Shown here piece after piece: positions 17,375 through 26,610 of a DNA stretch of 64,000 nt. How positions within the stretch are numbered: position 1 is the first letter of the stretch; every line of letters starts with the position of its first letter. The notes under the pieces are model-generated. The model searched no databases. It had not been told where the DNA came from and saw only the letters and a list, made by a program, of their open reading frames with translations. Origin of the DNA: Crocinitomicaceae bacterium (GTDB taxonomy: Bacteria; Bacteroidota; Bacteroidia; Flavobacteriales_D; Crocinitomicaceae); the NCBI GenBank assembly GCA_028689775.1, contig JAQVCM010000001.1, positions 1 to 64,000 on the forward strand. Reading direction: 5' to 3'. The position numbers were made by a program, and so were the translations under genes.

Positions 17375-18340
17375 AAAAAAGATTCCTCCAGAATCGAAAC
17401 TAAAAAATTGCGAAAATCTTTCAATTGGAATGGGACTTTAATCCATTCAAATGGATAAATGGAAGGCAGTTTGGCTTTCAAGCTGTGCAAATTGCGATAA
17501 ACCTTTCAGTTGGAATGCGGCTTTAGCCCATTCATAATGAATAAATGGAAAGAGAATCTGGCTTTAGCCAAAAAATTTACCAGCTTCAATTACAATTCAT
17601 AAATCCTCCTTCAAGCAAAAAAGATTCCTCCAGAATCGAAACTGAAAAATTGCGAAAATCTTTCAATTGGAATGGGACTTTAATCCATTCAAATGGATAA
17701 ATGGAAGGCAGTTTGGCTCTCAAGCTGTGCAAATTGCGATAAACCTTTCAGTTGGAATGCGGCTTTAGCCCATTCAAATGAATAAATGGAAAGAGAATCT
17801 GGCTTTAACCAAAAAATTTACCAGCTTCAATTACAATTCATAAATCCTCCTTCAAGCAAAAAAGATTCCTCCAGAACCGAAACTGAAAAATTGCGAAAAT
17901 CTTTCAATTGGAATGGGACTTTAATCCATTCAAATGGATAAATGGAAGGCAGTTTGGCTTTCAAGCTGTGCAAATTGCGATAAACCTTTCAGTTGGAATG
18001 CGGCTTTAGCCCATTCATAATGAATAAATGGAAAGAGAATCTGGCTTTAGCCAAAAAATTTACCAGCTTCAATTACAATTCATAAATCCTCCTTCAAGCA
18101 AAAAAGATTCCTCCAGAATCGAAACTGAAAAATTGCGAAAATCTTTCAATTGGAATGGGACTTTAATCCATTCAAATGGATAAATGGAAGGCAGTTTGGC
18201 TCTCAAGCTGTGCAAATTGCGATAAACCTTTCAATTGGAATGTGGCTTTAGCCCATTCAAATGAATAAATGGAAAGAGAATCTGGCTTTAGCCGAAAAAT
18301 TTACCAGCTTCAATTACAATTCATAAATCCTCCTTCAAGC
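17375..18340. repeat. Four tandem copies of a 241/242-bp repeat with internal half-repeats
   Basis: Units begin at 17375, 17617, 17858 and 18100, each with aaaaaagattcctcc. They are nearly identical. Inside each unit two diverged half-units of about 85 bp occur, one with ggaatgggactttaatccattc and one with ggaatgcggctttagcccattc; each can fold as a hairpin. No reading frame of note is present. The next unit start at 18341 merges with the element below. Confidence 0.9.
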
Positions 18341-18506
18341 AAAAAAGATTCCTCCAGAATCGAAACTGAAAAAGTTTCGCTCCTGTTCGGAATGACTTGG
18401 GAGTACAGGGTTTTTTCAAATTCTCAAAAGCTTAGCTTTTGAGAATTTGCATTTAAACGACTGCGCTCGTCATTCCGAAGGAGTCTGCGAGTGAGGAATC
18501 TTTTTT
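18341..18506. mobile_element. MITE-like 166-bp element with perfect 14-bp inverted ends
   Basis: Ends AAAAAAGATTCCTC (18341-18354) and GAGGAATCTTTTTT (18493-18506) are exact inverted repeats. Nested inside are ttcggaatgac / gtcattccgaa (18386-18396, 18469-18479) and a 15-bp-arm hairpin (18417-18449, loop tta). No coding capacity. Such nested palindromes with a GAGGAATCTTTTTT end are of the type seen repeatedly in Bacteroidota intergenic DNA; classification is by structure only. Confidence 0.6.
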
Positions 18507-18620
18507 CTTCAGATTGACGATTGCCTGTCGAAAAGGAGTTTGCGAGTGAAGAATCTTTTTTCTTCTGATTGACAATTGTCTTTCGAAAACGAGTTTGCGA
18601 GTGAGGAATCTTTTTTCTTT
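18481..18620 (+). repeat. Three 55-bp tandem repeats carrying gcgagtgaggaatctttttt
   Basis: Copies start at 18481, 18536 and 18591 (the last is 30 bp). Each contains one right-hand end of the MITE-like element, so the array probably arose from it. Bases 18621-18772 show nothing recognisable. Confidence 0.75.
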
Positions 18621-18747
18621 TTTGAAAGTCTACAATTCATTGTCTTTAAAACAGAAACAGAGCCGCAGAATAAATCCTCTTCACACTTGCTGGAAACATC
18701 TGGGGATTTCAAAATCTTTTGATCGAAAAATCACTAAAAAAAATAAT

Positions 18748-18780
18748 TTTGTAATTATCTTTCAAACTTTTTTATATTTG
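18748..18780 (+). promoter_or_regulatory. Promoter of the amino acid permease
   Basis: -7 element TATATTTG at 18773-18780 and TTTG at 18748-18751, spaced 21 nt, upstream of the ATG at 18822. Confidence 0.45.
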
Positions 18781-18821
18781 ATTTCCATACACGGATATAA
18801 ACATCATTTTTAAGACAATCA

Positions 18822-20486
18822 ATGGCAAATCTCTGGATTAAAAAGTCAATTACCGCACTTCAACAAGAAGCAAATGAAGGCAACGACGGTTTAGCAAGAA
18901 CATTAAGCGCAAGGTCGCTTGTTGCGTTGGGAATTGGCGCCATTATTGGTGCTGGATTATTCTCAATAACTGGAATTGCAGCTGGTCAGAATGCTGGACC
19001 AGCAGTTACCATTTCTTTTGTCATTGCAGCTGTTGCCTGTGCTTTCGCAGGACTATGTTATGCTGAATTTGCATCCATGATTCCAATTGCAGGAAGTGCC
19101 TACACCTATTCTTATGCAACGATGGGAGAGTTTATCGCTTGGATTATTGGTTGGGATTTAGTGTTGGAATATGCCGTTGGCGCGGCCACCGTTTCGATCA
19201 GTTGGTCACGATATTTAGTCGTCATACTTCAAGAGTTTCATATTCATTTGCCCACAGCATTAACACTTTCACCTTTTGAGGAAGGAGGAATCATTAATTT
19301 ACCAGCTGTTGCAATCATTGTGATGATGTCTTTGTTGCTGGTTCGCGGAACCAAAGAATCTGCAAAATTCAATGCAATCATCGTTATTCTAAAAGTAACA
19401 GTTGTTTTAGTATTCATTATTTTGGGTTGGGGATTTATTAATGCAGATAATTATACGCCTTATTTACCAGAAAATGACGGTCAATTTGGTCACTTTGGGA
19501 TGAGTGGAATTATTCGTGCAGCTGGAATTATTTTCTTCGCCTACATCGGTTTTGACGCCGTTTCGACCGCTGCTCAAGAAGCTAAAAATCCGAAAAGAGA
19601 CATGCCAATCGGAATTTTGGTGTCGCTGGCAATTTGTACGGTATTATACATCCTTTTTGCACACGTAATGACAGGTGTAGCGCATTACACTGAATTTCAG
19701 GGTGCTGTTGGAATTGCACCAGTCGCAGTTGCGATTGAACACATGGGAGCTGTAGGGCCAGATGGCATCATCGTTCCGGCTTATCCTTGGTTGAATAAAG
19801 CAATTATTCTTTCCATTTTATTTGGATATTCATCCGTAATTATGGTTTTATTAATGGGACAATCTCGTGTTTTCTTCTCCATGTCGAAAGACGGACTTTT
19901 ACCAAAAGCATTTTCCGCAGTACACGCTCGCTTCAAAACTCCTTTTAAGTCGAGTTTGTTGTTTATGTTGTTTGTCAGCTTATTTGCAGCTTTTATTCCT
20001 GCGAGAGTAGTGGGAGAGATGACCAGTATTGGAACCCTATTAGCGTTCGTTTTGGTTTGTGTCGGTATTATCGTTTTGAGAAAAACACAGCCAGATTTAC
20101 CACGCGCTTTCAAAACTCCGTTAGTGCCTTTAATTCCTATCTTAGGAATCGCATCCTGTGTGTTTATGATGGTTTTTTTACCGCTTGATACGTGGTTGCG
20201 ATTGATTATCTGGATGCTTGTTGGAGTGGATGTATACATGTTTTATGGTGCTAAGAAAAGTAAATTAGGAAATGAATTCAAAAGTGCGAAAGGTTTGAGA
20301 CCATTATATTGGACAGGAATTGCCTTGGCAATAGGACTCGGAATCATTGCCTTGTTGCACCATAACACCATGGCAGAAGGACAATCAGATACTGGTTTGT
20401 TTTTCACTTCTTTAGTTTTGACTGTCGTACACGTGTTTTATTTCAGTTTTAAATTGGGAGTCAAAAAAACAATCGAACAAGATTAA
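18822..20486 (+). CDS. APC-family amino acid permease (CAT type)
   Basis: A 554-residue inner membrane protein with about 12-14 membrane segments. The first segment carries GIGAIIGAGLFSITG (about residues 37-51), the substrate-backbone binding motif of APC transporters, and a second mark is FFAYIGFDAVSTAAQEAKNP in mid-protein. The N-terminus is cytoplasmic and basic. It most resembles cationic amino acid transporters; the exact substrate is not visible. The next gene begins 19 nt later. Confidence 0.88.
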   Translation: MANLWIKKSITALQQEANEGNDGLARTLSARSLVALGIGAIIGAGLFSITGIAAGQNAGPAVTISFVIAAVACAFAGLCYAEFASMIPIAGSAYTYSYATMGEFIAWIIGWDLVLEYAVGAATVSISWSRYLVVILQEFHIHLPTALTLSPFEEGGIINLPAVAIIVMMSLLLVRGTKESAKFNAIIVILKVTVVLVFIILGWGFINADNYTPYLPENDGQFGHFGMSGIIRAAGIIFFAYIGFDAVSTAAQEAKNPKRDMPIGILVSLAICTVLYILFAHVMTGVAHYTEFQGAVGIAPVAVAIEHMGAVGPDGIIVPAYPWLNKAIILSILFGYSSVIMVLLMGQSRVFFSMSKDGLLPKAFSAVHARFKTPFKSSLLFMLFVSLFAAFIPARVVGEMTSIGTLLAFVLVCVGIIVLRKTQPDLPRAFKTPLVPLIPILGIASCVFMMVFLPLDTWLRLIIWMLVGVDVYMFYGAKKSKLGNEFKSAKGLRPLYWTGIALAIGLGIIALLHHNTMAEGQSDTGLFFTSLVLTVVHVFYFSFKLGVKKTIEQD

Positions 20487-20505
20487 AATTTAAGGAACAT
20501 GCGAC

Positions 20506-21375
20506 ATGGAAGACCCAATTGAATTTTCAAAACGCTCCAGAAGAGCAATACTCATTTTCGTAACGATCATGTTGGTGTTGGTCTTGCTTCCAAGGTTGTA
20601 TTTTTTGCTCAATCCGCCTGGAGATTTTGAATACCATCAAACCGCGCAGCAGAAAGAGGATTTTAAAAACTTTGAATATAAAAAAGAAGAGAAAACGAAA
20701 TACCAGAAAAAATCTCGCTTCAAAAAGCCGTCAAAAAAGTTTGATCCAAATCAATACACCGAACAAAATTGGATGGATTTAGGATTGAGTGAAAAGCAAG
20801 TTTCGACCTTAATGAAATTTGCCAAAAGTGGATTTTATTCAGACGAGGATTTGAGAAAAGTATTTGTTATTTCAGATGCGTTTTTTGAAAACATCCGAGA
20901 TTTTTTGGTGTATCCGGAAAAGCCTATTCGGGAGCACGGAAAAAGTCAGATTCCTCAGACAGCAGTAAAGAAAGAAAAAGTTGAACTCAACACAGCTTCA
21001 TTAGAAGAATTGATGAGCATCGATGGAATTGGTCAGTTTTACGCTGAGAAAATAATTCAGAAAAGAAATGAATTACAAGGATTTATTAACGAGGATCAGT
21101 TACTTGAAATTTGGAAATTTGATCCGGAAAAACTAGAAATTATTCGGCCGTTCATTTTGGTAGATTCAAAAGCGGTCATTCCATTTGACATCAACAAAGT
21201 TACTTACGCTGAATTAAGGAAACACCCCTATTTTAGCAATAATGTAGCCAATTCAATTATCAAATTAAGAACACAGCTCGGCACGTATAAACGAATTGAG
21301 GATTTGAAAAAATCGGTTTTGATTTCAGAAGAGCTTTATGAAAAAATAAAACCTTATGTTTCTGTTGAGGAATAG
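20506..21375 (+). CDS. Helix-hairpin-helix protein, membrane-anchored (ComEA-like)
   Basis: A 289-residue protein with one N-terminal membrane segment (about residues 13-33), a basic linker, and two or more helix-hairpin-helix units: VELNTASLEELMSIDGIGQF at about 162-181 and FDINKVTYAELRKHP later. ComEA-type motifs bind double-stranded DNA, and the anchor suggests the periplasmic side, so DNA uptake is a possible role, though only the fold is shown here. Confidence 0.75.
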   Translation: MEDPIEFSKRSRRAILIFVTIMLVLVLLPRLYFLLNPPGDFEYHQTAQQKEDFKNFEYKKEEKTKYQKKSRFKKPSKKFDPNQYTEQNWMDLGLSEKQVSTLMKFAKSGFYSDEDLRKVFVISDAFFENIRDFLVYPEKPIREHGKSQIPQTAVKKEKVELNTASLEELMSIDGIGQFYAEKIIQKRNELQGFINEDQLLEIWKFDPEKLEIIRPFILVDSKAVIPFDINKVTYAELRKHPYFSNNVANSIIKLRTQLGTYKRIEDLKKSVLISEELYEKIKPYVSVEE

Positions 21376-21410
21376 TTTGTAAATCAAGTGTGAATTTAAA
21401 AACACTTGTT

Positions 21411-21418
21411 TAACTTTG
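21411..21418 (+). promoter_or_regulatory. -7 element TAACTTTG of apt
   Basis: Matches TAnnTTTG, 66 nt before the apt ATG. Confidence 0.4.
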
Positions 21419-21484
21419 CATTTATTTTCTTTGAAATGAGATGTAAAGCATGGATTTGAAATTATTTATCTAATCAAATATTAA

Positions 21485-22012
21485 ATGATAGAACAAAAAA
21501 TTAAAGATGTAATTAGAGATATTCCTGATTTTCCAAAACCGGGAATTATTTTTAAGGACATCACACCAATTATGATGAATCCTCAGTTGTCTGAAGAAAT
21601 CATCCAGCATTTAGTTGCTTTATTCAAAGATCAAAAGATTGATAAAATTGCAGGAATTGAAAGCAGAGGTTTTCTATTGGGTTATCCATTAGCAGTTCGC
21701 TTAGGTCTTCCATTCATTATGATTCGCAAAGTAGGTAAATTACCGTACGAAAAAGTATCTTATTCGTACGATTTAGAATACGGAAGTTCGACGATTGAAA
21801 TGCATACAGACGCTGTAAAACCAGGAGATAGAGTTTTGATTCACGATGATTTATTAGCAACAGGTGGTTCAGCTGGTGCAGCCGCAGAACTTGTAAAACA
21901 ATGTGGAGGTGAAGTAGCAGGATTTAACTTCTTAGTGTCTTTGAGTTTTTTAAACGGTGAAGAGAAATTGCGTCCGTATAGTAAAAATATTACTAATTTA
22001 GTGCGCTACTAA
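21485..22012 (+). CDS. apt: Adenine phosphoribosyltransferase
   Basis: A 175-residue type I phosphoribosyltransferase. It has GIESRGFLLG in the N-terminal half and the PRPP-binding loop VLIHDDLLATGGSA (about residues 118-131). It makes AMP from adenine and PRPP in the cytoplasm (purine salvage). Length is typical for the family. The acyl-CoA dehydrogenase gene begins 30 nt later. Confidence 0.95.
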   Translation: MIEQKIKDVIRDIPDFPKPGIIFKDITPIMMNPQLSEEIIQHLVALFKDQKIDKIAGIESRGFLLGYPLAVRLGLPFIMIRKVGKLPYEKVSYSYDLEYGSSTIEMHTDAVKPGDRVLIHDDLLATGGSAGAAAELVKQCGGEVAGFNFLVSLSFLNGEEKLRPYSKNITNLVRY

Positions 22013-22042
22013 TCAATTTACGAACATCCAAAAGATATAAAT

Positions 22043-23182
22043 ATGAATTTTGAAATGAATGAAAATCAAAAAATGATCGTGCAAATGGTACGTGATTTTG
22101 CTGAAAAAGAAATCCGTCCTGATTTTATGGAGTGGGATGAATCACAGGAATTTCCTGTTCACGTTTTCAAGAAGTTAGGAGAACTTGGACTCATGGGAGT
22201 TTTTATTCCTGAAGAATACGGAGGTTCTGGATTTGGTTATGATGAGTACATTACTGTGGTCTCAGAAATTGCTAAAGTATGCGGGTCAATAGGCCTTTCT
22301 GTTGCAGCACACAACTCTCTTTGTACTGGACATATTTACTACCACGGTTCTGAGGAACAAAAAAGAAAATACCTTCCAAAATTAGCAAGCGCTGAGTTTA
22401 TTGGAGCTTGGGGGTTAACAGAAACTGGAACAGGTTCTGATGCTGGAGGAATGAATACAACAGCTGTACTTGAAGGAAATGAATGGGTTTTGAACGGCTC
22501 TAAAAATTTCATCACGCACGGTGCATCCGGTGACGTTGCGGTAGTTATTGCGCGTACGGGTGAAAAAGGAGATTCGAAAGGAATGTCTGCTTTCATCATT
22601 GAAAAAGGAACTCCAGGATTTTCTTCAGGAAAAAAAGAAAATAAAATGGGAATGCGTGCCTCTGAAACATGTGAGTTGATTTTTGACAATTGTCGTATTC
22701 CGGCTGAAAATTTAATTGGTGAACAAGGAACAGGTTTCCAGCAATCAATGCAAATTTTGGATGGAGGAAGAATTTCTATTGGAGCATTAGCGCTTGGTAT
22801 TGCAAAAGGTGCATTCGAAGCTGCGGTGAAATACTCCAAAGAAAGAGAGCAATTTGGTAAACCAATTTCGCAATTTCAAGCTATTTCTTTCAAATTAGCA
22901 GACATGGCAACTCAAATTGAAGCTGCTGAATTGTTGTTATATCAAGCGGCATATTTGAAAAATAACAAGAAGAACTTGACAAAAGAATCTGCAATTGCGA
23001 AATATTACGCTTCAGAAGTAGCGGTTCGTGTTGCTGATGACGCAGTACAAATTTTTGGAGGTTACGGATACACAAAAGACTTCCCAGTTGAGAAGTTTTA
23101 CCGTGATGCGAAGCTTTGTACAATCGGTGAAGGTACTTCCGAAATACAAAAATTAGTGATTTCAAGAGAATTATTAAAATAA
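22043..23182 (+). CDS. Acyl-CoA dehydrogenase
   Basis: A 379-residue FAD enzyme of the acyl-CoA dehydrogenase family. Signatures are [14 protein letters not shown] with FITHG in the middle domain, and [20 protein letters not shown] followed by IGEGTSEIQ near the C-terminus. It oxidises an acyl-CoA to the enoyl-CoA and passes electrons to an electron-transfer flavoprotein. It resembles the short-chain (butyryl-CoA) branch, but chain length is not settled by sequence reading. The rpsU promoter begins right after the stop. Confidence 0.9.
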   Translation: MNFEMNENQKMIVQMVRDFAEKEIRPDFMEWDESQEFPVHVFKKLGELGLMGVFIPEEYGGSGFGYDEYITVVSEIAKVCGSIGLSVAAHNSLCTGHIYYHGSEEQKRKYLPKLASAEFIGAWGLTETGTGSDAGGMNTTAVLEGNEWVLNGSKNFITHGASGDVAVVIARTGEKGDSKGMSAFIIEKGTPGFSSGKKENKMGMRASETCELIFDNCRIPAENLIGEQGTGFQQSMQILDGGRISIGALALGIAKGAFEAAVKYSKEREQFGKPISQFQAISFKLADMATQIEAAELLLYQAAYLKNNKKNLTKESAIAKYYASEVAVRVADDAVQIFGGYGYTKDFPVEKFYRDAKLCTIGEGTSEIQKLVISRELLK

Positions 23183-23183
23183 G

Positions 23184-23214
23184 TTTGTTAATTAAAAAAT
23201 TGGACTTATCTTTG
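23184..23214 (+). promoter_or_regulatory. rpsU promoter (TTTG - 19 nt - TATCTTTG)
   Basis: -33 TTTG at 23184-23187 and -7 TATCTTTG at 23207-23214 are separated by 19 nt, a textbook Bacteroidota promoter, 33 nt upstream of the ATG. Confidence 0.7.
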
Positions 23215-23247
23215 CAGTCCAATAAAAAGAAATTTAATAACCAAGAT

Positions 23248-23439
23248 ATGTTAATTATACCAGTTAAAGAAGGCGAAAACATCGAAAGAGCGCTTAAGAA
23301 ATACAAGAAAAAATTCGACAAAACGAATGTAATGAAGGAATTAAGAACTCGTAAAGAGTTTGTTAAACCATCTATCATTGGACGTCAAGCAAGAATCAAA
23401 GCTGCATACAAAGCAAGAATGATTTCTGCTGAAATCTAG
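23248..23439 (+). CDS. rpsU: 30S ribosomal protein S21
   Basis: A 63-residue basic protein starting MLIIPVKEGENIERALKKYK, the conserved S21 N-terminus in Bacteroidota. The longer frame from 23185 would run through the promoter and is rejected. In this phylum S21 is of interest because it sits near the anti-Shine-Dalgarno region that is masked in Bacteroidota ribosomes. The gene begins the supercluster to rpoC and is followed by xer. Confidence 0.95.
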   Translation: MLIIPVKEGENIERALKKYKKKFDKTNVMKELRTRKEFVKPSIIGRQARIKAAYKARMISAEI

Positions 23440-23475
23440 TAACTTTTGTTTGAAAAGAACGTAAAAGGAGTCTAT

Positions 23476-24387
23476 ATGGCTCCTTTTTTTGTTTTTAATG
23501 ATTTTGAATCTTACTTGGTTTCTGAAAAACGTTTTTCGGAACATACCGTTACTGCCTACTTAAAAGATTTGGAACAATTTACTTCATTTGCTTTGATTGA
23601 TTCGATGGAATCAATCAATGAGGTCAATCATCAGCTCGTAAGAGGATGGATTGTTCATTTAATAGATCACAAAACGACGAATAGATCTGTCAATCGAAAG
23701 CTATCTACTTTACGAACCTTTTTTAAGTGGCTTGTTAAAAACGGAATGATAGAATCAGATCCGATGCTCAAAGTAAAAGGACCGAAATCAGAGAAGAAAC
23801 TTCCTTCATTTGCAAAAGAAAGTGAAATGAATTCAAGCGTCGCCAAAGATTTCTTCTCCGATGATTTTGACGGCATTCGTGACCTTTTAATGGTTGAAAT
23901 GTTTTATCAAACAGGAATTCGACTTTCAGAATTAATAAATTTGAAGGATGGAGATGTTACGCGTTCAAGTATCAAAGTTCTTGGTAAAAGAAACAAAGAG
24001 CGCATCATTCCGATCAGTGATTCTTTTTCTAGAAATATCGAATCATTTAGGAGCCACAAAATGAAACTGTTTCCAAATGAGTCGCATTTTTTCGTCAGTA
24101 ATAAAGGGAATAAATTGTATCCCAAGTTTGTTTATAGAAAAATAAATTCCTACCTTGGTAGCGTAACAAATTTGGATATAAAGAGCCCTCACGTTCTAAG
24201 ACATACCTTTGCAACGCACATGTTAAACAATGGAGCAGGGTTGGAAGTTTTAAAAGACATCTTAGGACATGCAAGTTTATCGGCAACACAAGTTTATACC
24301 CACAATTCGTTTGCGCAGTTAAATAACATTTATTCACAAGCTCACCCGCGTGGGCACAAAAACAAAGAGGATGGATATCAAGATTAA
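23476..24387 (+). CDS. xerC: Tyrosine recombinase XerC/XerD
   Basis: A 303-residue site-specific recombinase with an N-terminal SAM-like core-binding domain and a C-terminal catalytic domain. The catalytic set is R149 (TGIRLSE), H239 and R242 (HVLRH), H265 (GHASL) and the nucleophile Y274 (VYTH). XerC and XerD together resolve chromosome dimers at dif. I chose the ATG at 23476, with an aaaggag in front, over an upstream TTG at 23446. Which of the two Xer proteins it is cannot be settled here. Its last 17 nt overlap the hpf gene. Confidence 0.9.
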   Translation: MAPFFVFNDFESYLVSEKRFSEHTVTAYLKDLEQFTSFALIDSMESINEVNHQLVRGWIVHLIDHKTTNRSVNRKLSTLRTFFKWLVKNGMIESDPMLKVKGPKSEKKLPSFAKESEMNSSVAKDFFSDDFDGIRDLLMVEMFYQTGIRLSELINLKDGDVTRSSIKVLGKRNKERIIPISDSFSRNIESFRSHKMKLFPNESHFFVSNKGNKLYPKFVYRKINSYLGSVTNLDIKSPHVLRHTFATHMLNNGAGLEVLKDILGHASLSATQVYTHNSFAQLNNIYSQAHPRGHKNKEDGYQD

Positions 24388-24667
24388 TGCAGTTAACTTT
24401 ACGGTTGATAAAAAACTAGTAGACCATTTGACAGAGAAAGTTTCTAAATTGACTTTATTTTTTGATCAAATTATATCAAGTGAAATATTTTTAAGGGTAG
24501 ATAAAAATGACGAGAAAGAAAATAAGATTACTGAAATCAAAATTTTGATACCAGGGAAAGAATTATTTGCAAAAAAACAATGTAAAACATTTGAAGAAGC
24601 TGGAGATTTAGTTGTTGAGGCACTTCGCAAACAAATTGTTAAGCACAAGGAGAAACAGCTCATTTGA
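24371..24667 (+). CDS. hpf: Ribosome hibernation promoting factor (short HPF/RaiA type)
   Basis: A 98-residue protein beginning MDIKINAVNFTVDKKLVDHL with a later EIKILIPGKELFAKKQCKTFEEAGD stretch, both characteristic of the HPF/YfiA fold. It binds the 30S decoding region in stationary phase. The start at 24371 lies inside the 3' end of xer, after aaagagg; an ATG at 24350 would add a non-family tail. It ends shortly before a clear terminator. Confidence 0.88.
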   Translation: MDIKINAVNFTVDKKLVDHLTEKVSKLTLFFDQIISSEIFLRVDKNDEKENKITEIKILIPGKELFAKKQCKTFEEAGDLVVEALRKQIVKHKEKQLI

Positions 24668-24686
24668 TTGATAATTAAAGACTTGT

Positions 24687-24718
24687 AATGGGCGGCTTTT
24701 TGTCGCCCATTATTTTTT
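24687..24718 (+). terminator. Rho-independent terminator after hpf
   Basis: Stem aatgggcg / cgcccatt with a 9-nt loop followed by attttttg. Confidence 0.8.
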
Positions 24719-24750
24719 GAAAAATATTTTAAAATTTCTTCAAAAAGCTA

Positions 24751-24780
24751 TTGCGGATAAAGAAAAACTTCCTACATTTG
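24751..24780 (+). promoter_or_regulatory. Promoter of the tRNA-tuf operon (TTG - 19 nt - TACATTTG)
   Basis: -33 TTG at 24751-24753 and -7 TACATTTG at 24773-24780 with 19-nt spacing, about 66 nt before the first tRNA. Confidence 0.7.
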
Positions 24781-24846
24781 CAAACCCAAACGGGAAAACA
24801 TTTGAAATCGTTCTTTAAAATTATAATATTACCAATTTTTTAATGT

Positions 24847-24920
24847 GCCGGTGTAGCTCAGTTGGCTAGAGCAGCTGATTTGTAATCAGCAGGTCGGGGG
24901 TTCGAGTCCCTCCACCGGCT
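24847..24920 (+). tRNA. tRNA-Thr(UGU)
   Basis: 74 nt. Acceptor gccggtg / caccggc, anticodon stem gctga / tcagc with loop TTTGTAA, anticodon TGT, and T arm with ttcgagt. The CCA end is not encoded. First of a four-tRNA cluster upstream of tuf. Confidence 0.95.
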
Positions 24921-24926
24921 CAAAAT

Positions 24927-25008
24927 GGGGGTGTCGCATAGTGGCTATTGCACCAGACTGTAAATCTGTCACCGTAAGGTATCGTTGGTTCGAGTCCATC
25001 CACCCCCA
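24927..25008 (+). tRNA. tRNA-Tyr(GUA)
   Basis: 82 nt class II tRNA with a long variable arm (accgtaaggtatcg region). Acceptor gggggtg / caccccc, anticodon loop CTGTAAA, anticodon GTA. The discriminator A at 25008 is followed by CCA (25009-25011), so the CCA end appears to be encoded here, unlike its neighbours. Confidence 0.93.
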
Positions 25009-25028
25009 CCACATTAATTATATTACAA

Positions 25029-25101
25029 GCGGGAGTAGCTCAGTTGGTAGAGCGTCAGCCTTCCAAGCTGAGGGTCGCGAGTTCGAGTCTCGTCTCCCGC
25101 T
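25029..25101 (+). tRNA. tRNA-Gly(UCC)
   Basis: 73 nt. Acceptor gcgggag / ctcccgc, anticodon stem tcagc / gctga with loop CTTCCAA, anticodon TCC. Confidence 0.94.
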
Positions 25102-25121
25102 CATAATTTTAAAGAATCGAT

Positions 25122-25193
25122 GCCGGTGTAGCTCAGGGGTAGAGTGCTTCCTTGGTAAGGAAGAGGTCACGAGTTCAAATCTCGTCATTGGCT
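25122..25193 (+). tRNA. tRNA-Thr(GGU)
   Basis: 72 nt. Acceptor gccggtg / cattggc (two G-U pairs), anticodon stem cttcc / ggaag with loop TTGGTAA, anticodon GGT. The acceptor 5' strand equals that of tRNA-Thr(UGU). Confidence 0.92.
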
Positions 25194-25283
25194 CACGCAA
25201 AACGATTCATCCAATTTATGGATGAAATTTTTGCATATTAAAAGGTTAGGCAATTTATTAATAACTAAGTAACAAATAAAACA

Positions 25284-26471
25284 ATGGCTAAGGAAAATTT
25301 CAATCGTTCCAAACCACACGTTAACATCGGAACAATCGGTCACGTAGATCACGGTAAAACAACTTTGACAGCTGCAATTTCAAGCGTACTTTCAGGAAGA
25401 GGTTTGGCTGCAGTACGTGATTTCAGTACTATTGATAACGCTCCAGAGGAGAAAGAACGTGGTATTACAATTAACACTTCACACGTAGAGTACGAGACAT
25501 TAAACCGTCACTACGCACACGTTGACTGTCCAGGTCACGCCGATTACGTAAAAAACATGGTTACAGGTGCTGCCCAAATGGACGGTGCTATTTTAGTTGT
25601 TGCTGCAACTGATGGACCAATGCCACAAACACGTGAGCACATCCTTTTAGGTCGCCAAGTTGGTATTCCTGCAATGGTTGTTTTCATGAACAAAGTAGAT
25701 TTAGTTGACGATCCAGAGCTTTTAGAGCTTGTTGAAATGGAAATTCGTGAATTGTTATCTTTCTATAGTTATGATGGTGACAACGCTCCAGTAATTCAAG
25801 GATCTGCATTAGGTGCTTTGAATGGTGAAGAGCAGTGGGTTGCTAAAATTGACGAATTGATGGATGCTGTTGATTCTTATATCGAATTACCTCCACGTGA
25901 AGTTGACAAACCTTTCTTGATGCCAGTTGAAGATGTATTTACGATCACTGGTCGTGGTACTGTAGCAACAGGACGTATCGAAACAGGTGTAATCAACTCT
26001 GGTGAAGCTGTAGATATCTTAGGAATGGGTGACCTTAAACTTTCTTCTACTGTAACAGGTGTTGAGATGTTCCGTAAGATTTTGGACAGAGGTGAAGCAG
26101 GTGATAACGTTGGTCTTTTATTGAGAGGTATTGATAAATCTCAAATCAAAAGAGGAATGGTAATCTGTAAACCAGGTTCTACAAAACCTCACACAGATTT
26201 CAAAGCTGAGATCTATGTATTGAAAAAAGAAGAAGGTGGACGTCATACTCCATTCCACAACAAATACCGTCCTCAGTTCTACTTCCGTACAACAGACGTT
26301 ACAGGTGAAATCTTCATGACTGATGGTCGTGAGATGGTTATGCCAGGTGACAACGTAAGTATCGAGGTTAAATTGATTGTTCCTGTAGCAATGGACAAAG
26401 GTTTACGTTTCGCTATCCGTGAGGGTGGTAGAACAGTAGGTGCTGGTCAAGTTACAGAAATTCTTGCTTAA
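25284..26471 (+). CDS. tuf: Elongation factor Tu
   Basis: The 395-residue GTPase begins [18 protein letters not shown], with P-loop GHVDHGKT at residues 19-26, G3 DCPGH, G4 NKVD, and the domain III end [11 protein letters not shown]. It delivers aminoacyl-tRNA to the ribosome A site. It is cotranscribed with the four upstream tRNAs and closed by a strong terminator. Codon use is strongly biased, as expected of a top-expressed gene. Confidence 0.98.
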   Translation: MAKENFNRSKPHVNIGTIGHVDHGKTTLTAAISSVLSGRGLAAVRDFSTIDNAPEEKERGITINTSHVEYETLNRHYAHVDCPGHADYVKNMVTGAAQMDGAILVVAATDGPMPQTREHILLGRQVGIPAMVVFMNKVDLVDDPELLELVEMEIRELLSFYSYDGDNAPVIQGSALGALNGEEQWVAKIDELMDAVDSYIELPPREVDKPFLMPVEDVFTITGRGTVATGRIETGVINSGEAVDILGMGDLKLSSTVTGVEMFRKILDRGEAGDNVGLLLRGIDKSQIKRGMVICKPGSTKPHTDFKAEIYVLKKEEGGRHTPFHNKYRPQFYFRTTDVTGEIFMTDGREMVMPGDNVSIEVKLIVPVAMDKGLRFAIREGGRTVGAGQVTEILA

Positions 26472-26495
26472 TTTCACAAGCAAATAAATAATTGG

Positions 26496-26520
26496 AAGGG
26501 GGAGTTTAGCTCCCCCTTTT
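26496..26520 (+). terminator. Terminator after tuf
   Basis: GC-rich stem gggggag / ctccccc with loop tttag followed by tttt, ending 2 nt before the tRNA-Trp. Confidence 0.8.
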
Positions 26521-26522
26521 AC

Positions 26523-26595
26523 ACGGGCGTAGCTCAGCTGGTAGAGTACTGGTCTCCAAAACCATTGGTCGTGGGTTCGAACCCTACCGCCCGTG
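26523..26595 (+). tRNA. tRNA-Trp(CCA)
   Basis: 73 nt. Acceptor acgggcg / cgcccgt, anticodon loop CTCCAAA with anticodon CCA, T arm gtggg / cctac. One C-U mismatch at the base of the anticodon stem. It precedes secE, the usual Bacteroidota order. Confidence 0.93.
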
Positions 26596-26610
26596 CAAAT
26601 ACGAAGAAAG

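Noticed and set aside
17375..18340. CRISPR array
   Set aside because: Units of 241/242 bp are directly adjacent with no unique spacers, and no cas gene is near.
18595..18813. 72-codon frame before the permease
   Set aside because: Starts within the 55-bp repeats and covers the permease promoter; low-complexity and no family.
23185..23247. N-terminal extension of rpsU
   Set aside because: It covers the -33 and -7 promoter elements and is absent from known S21 proteins.
24941..25225. Open frame through the tRNA cluster (both strands)
   Set aside because: It is made of tRNA sequence; such frames are common artefacts.
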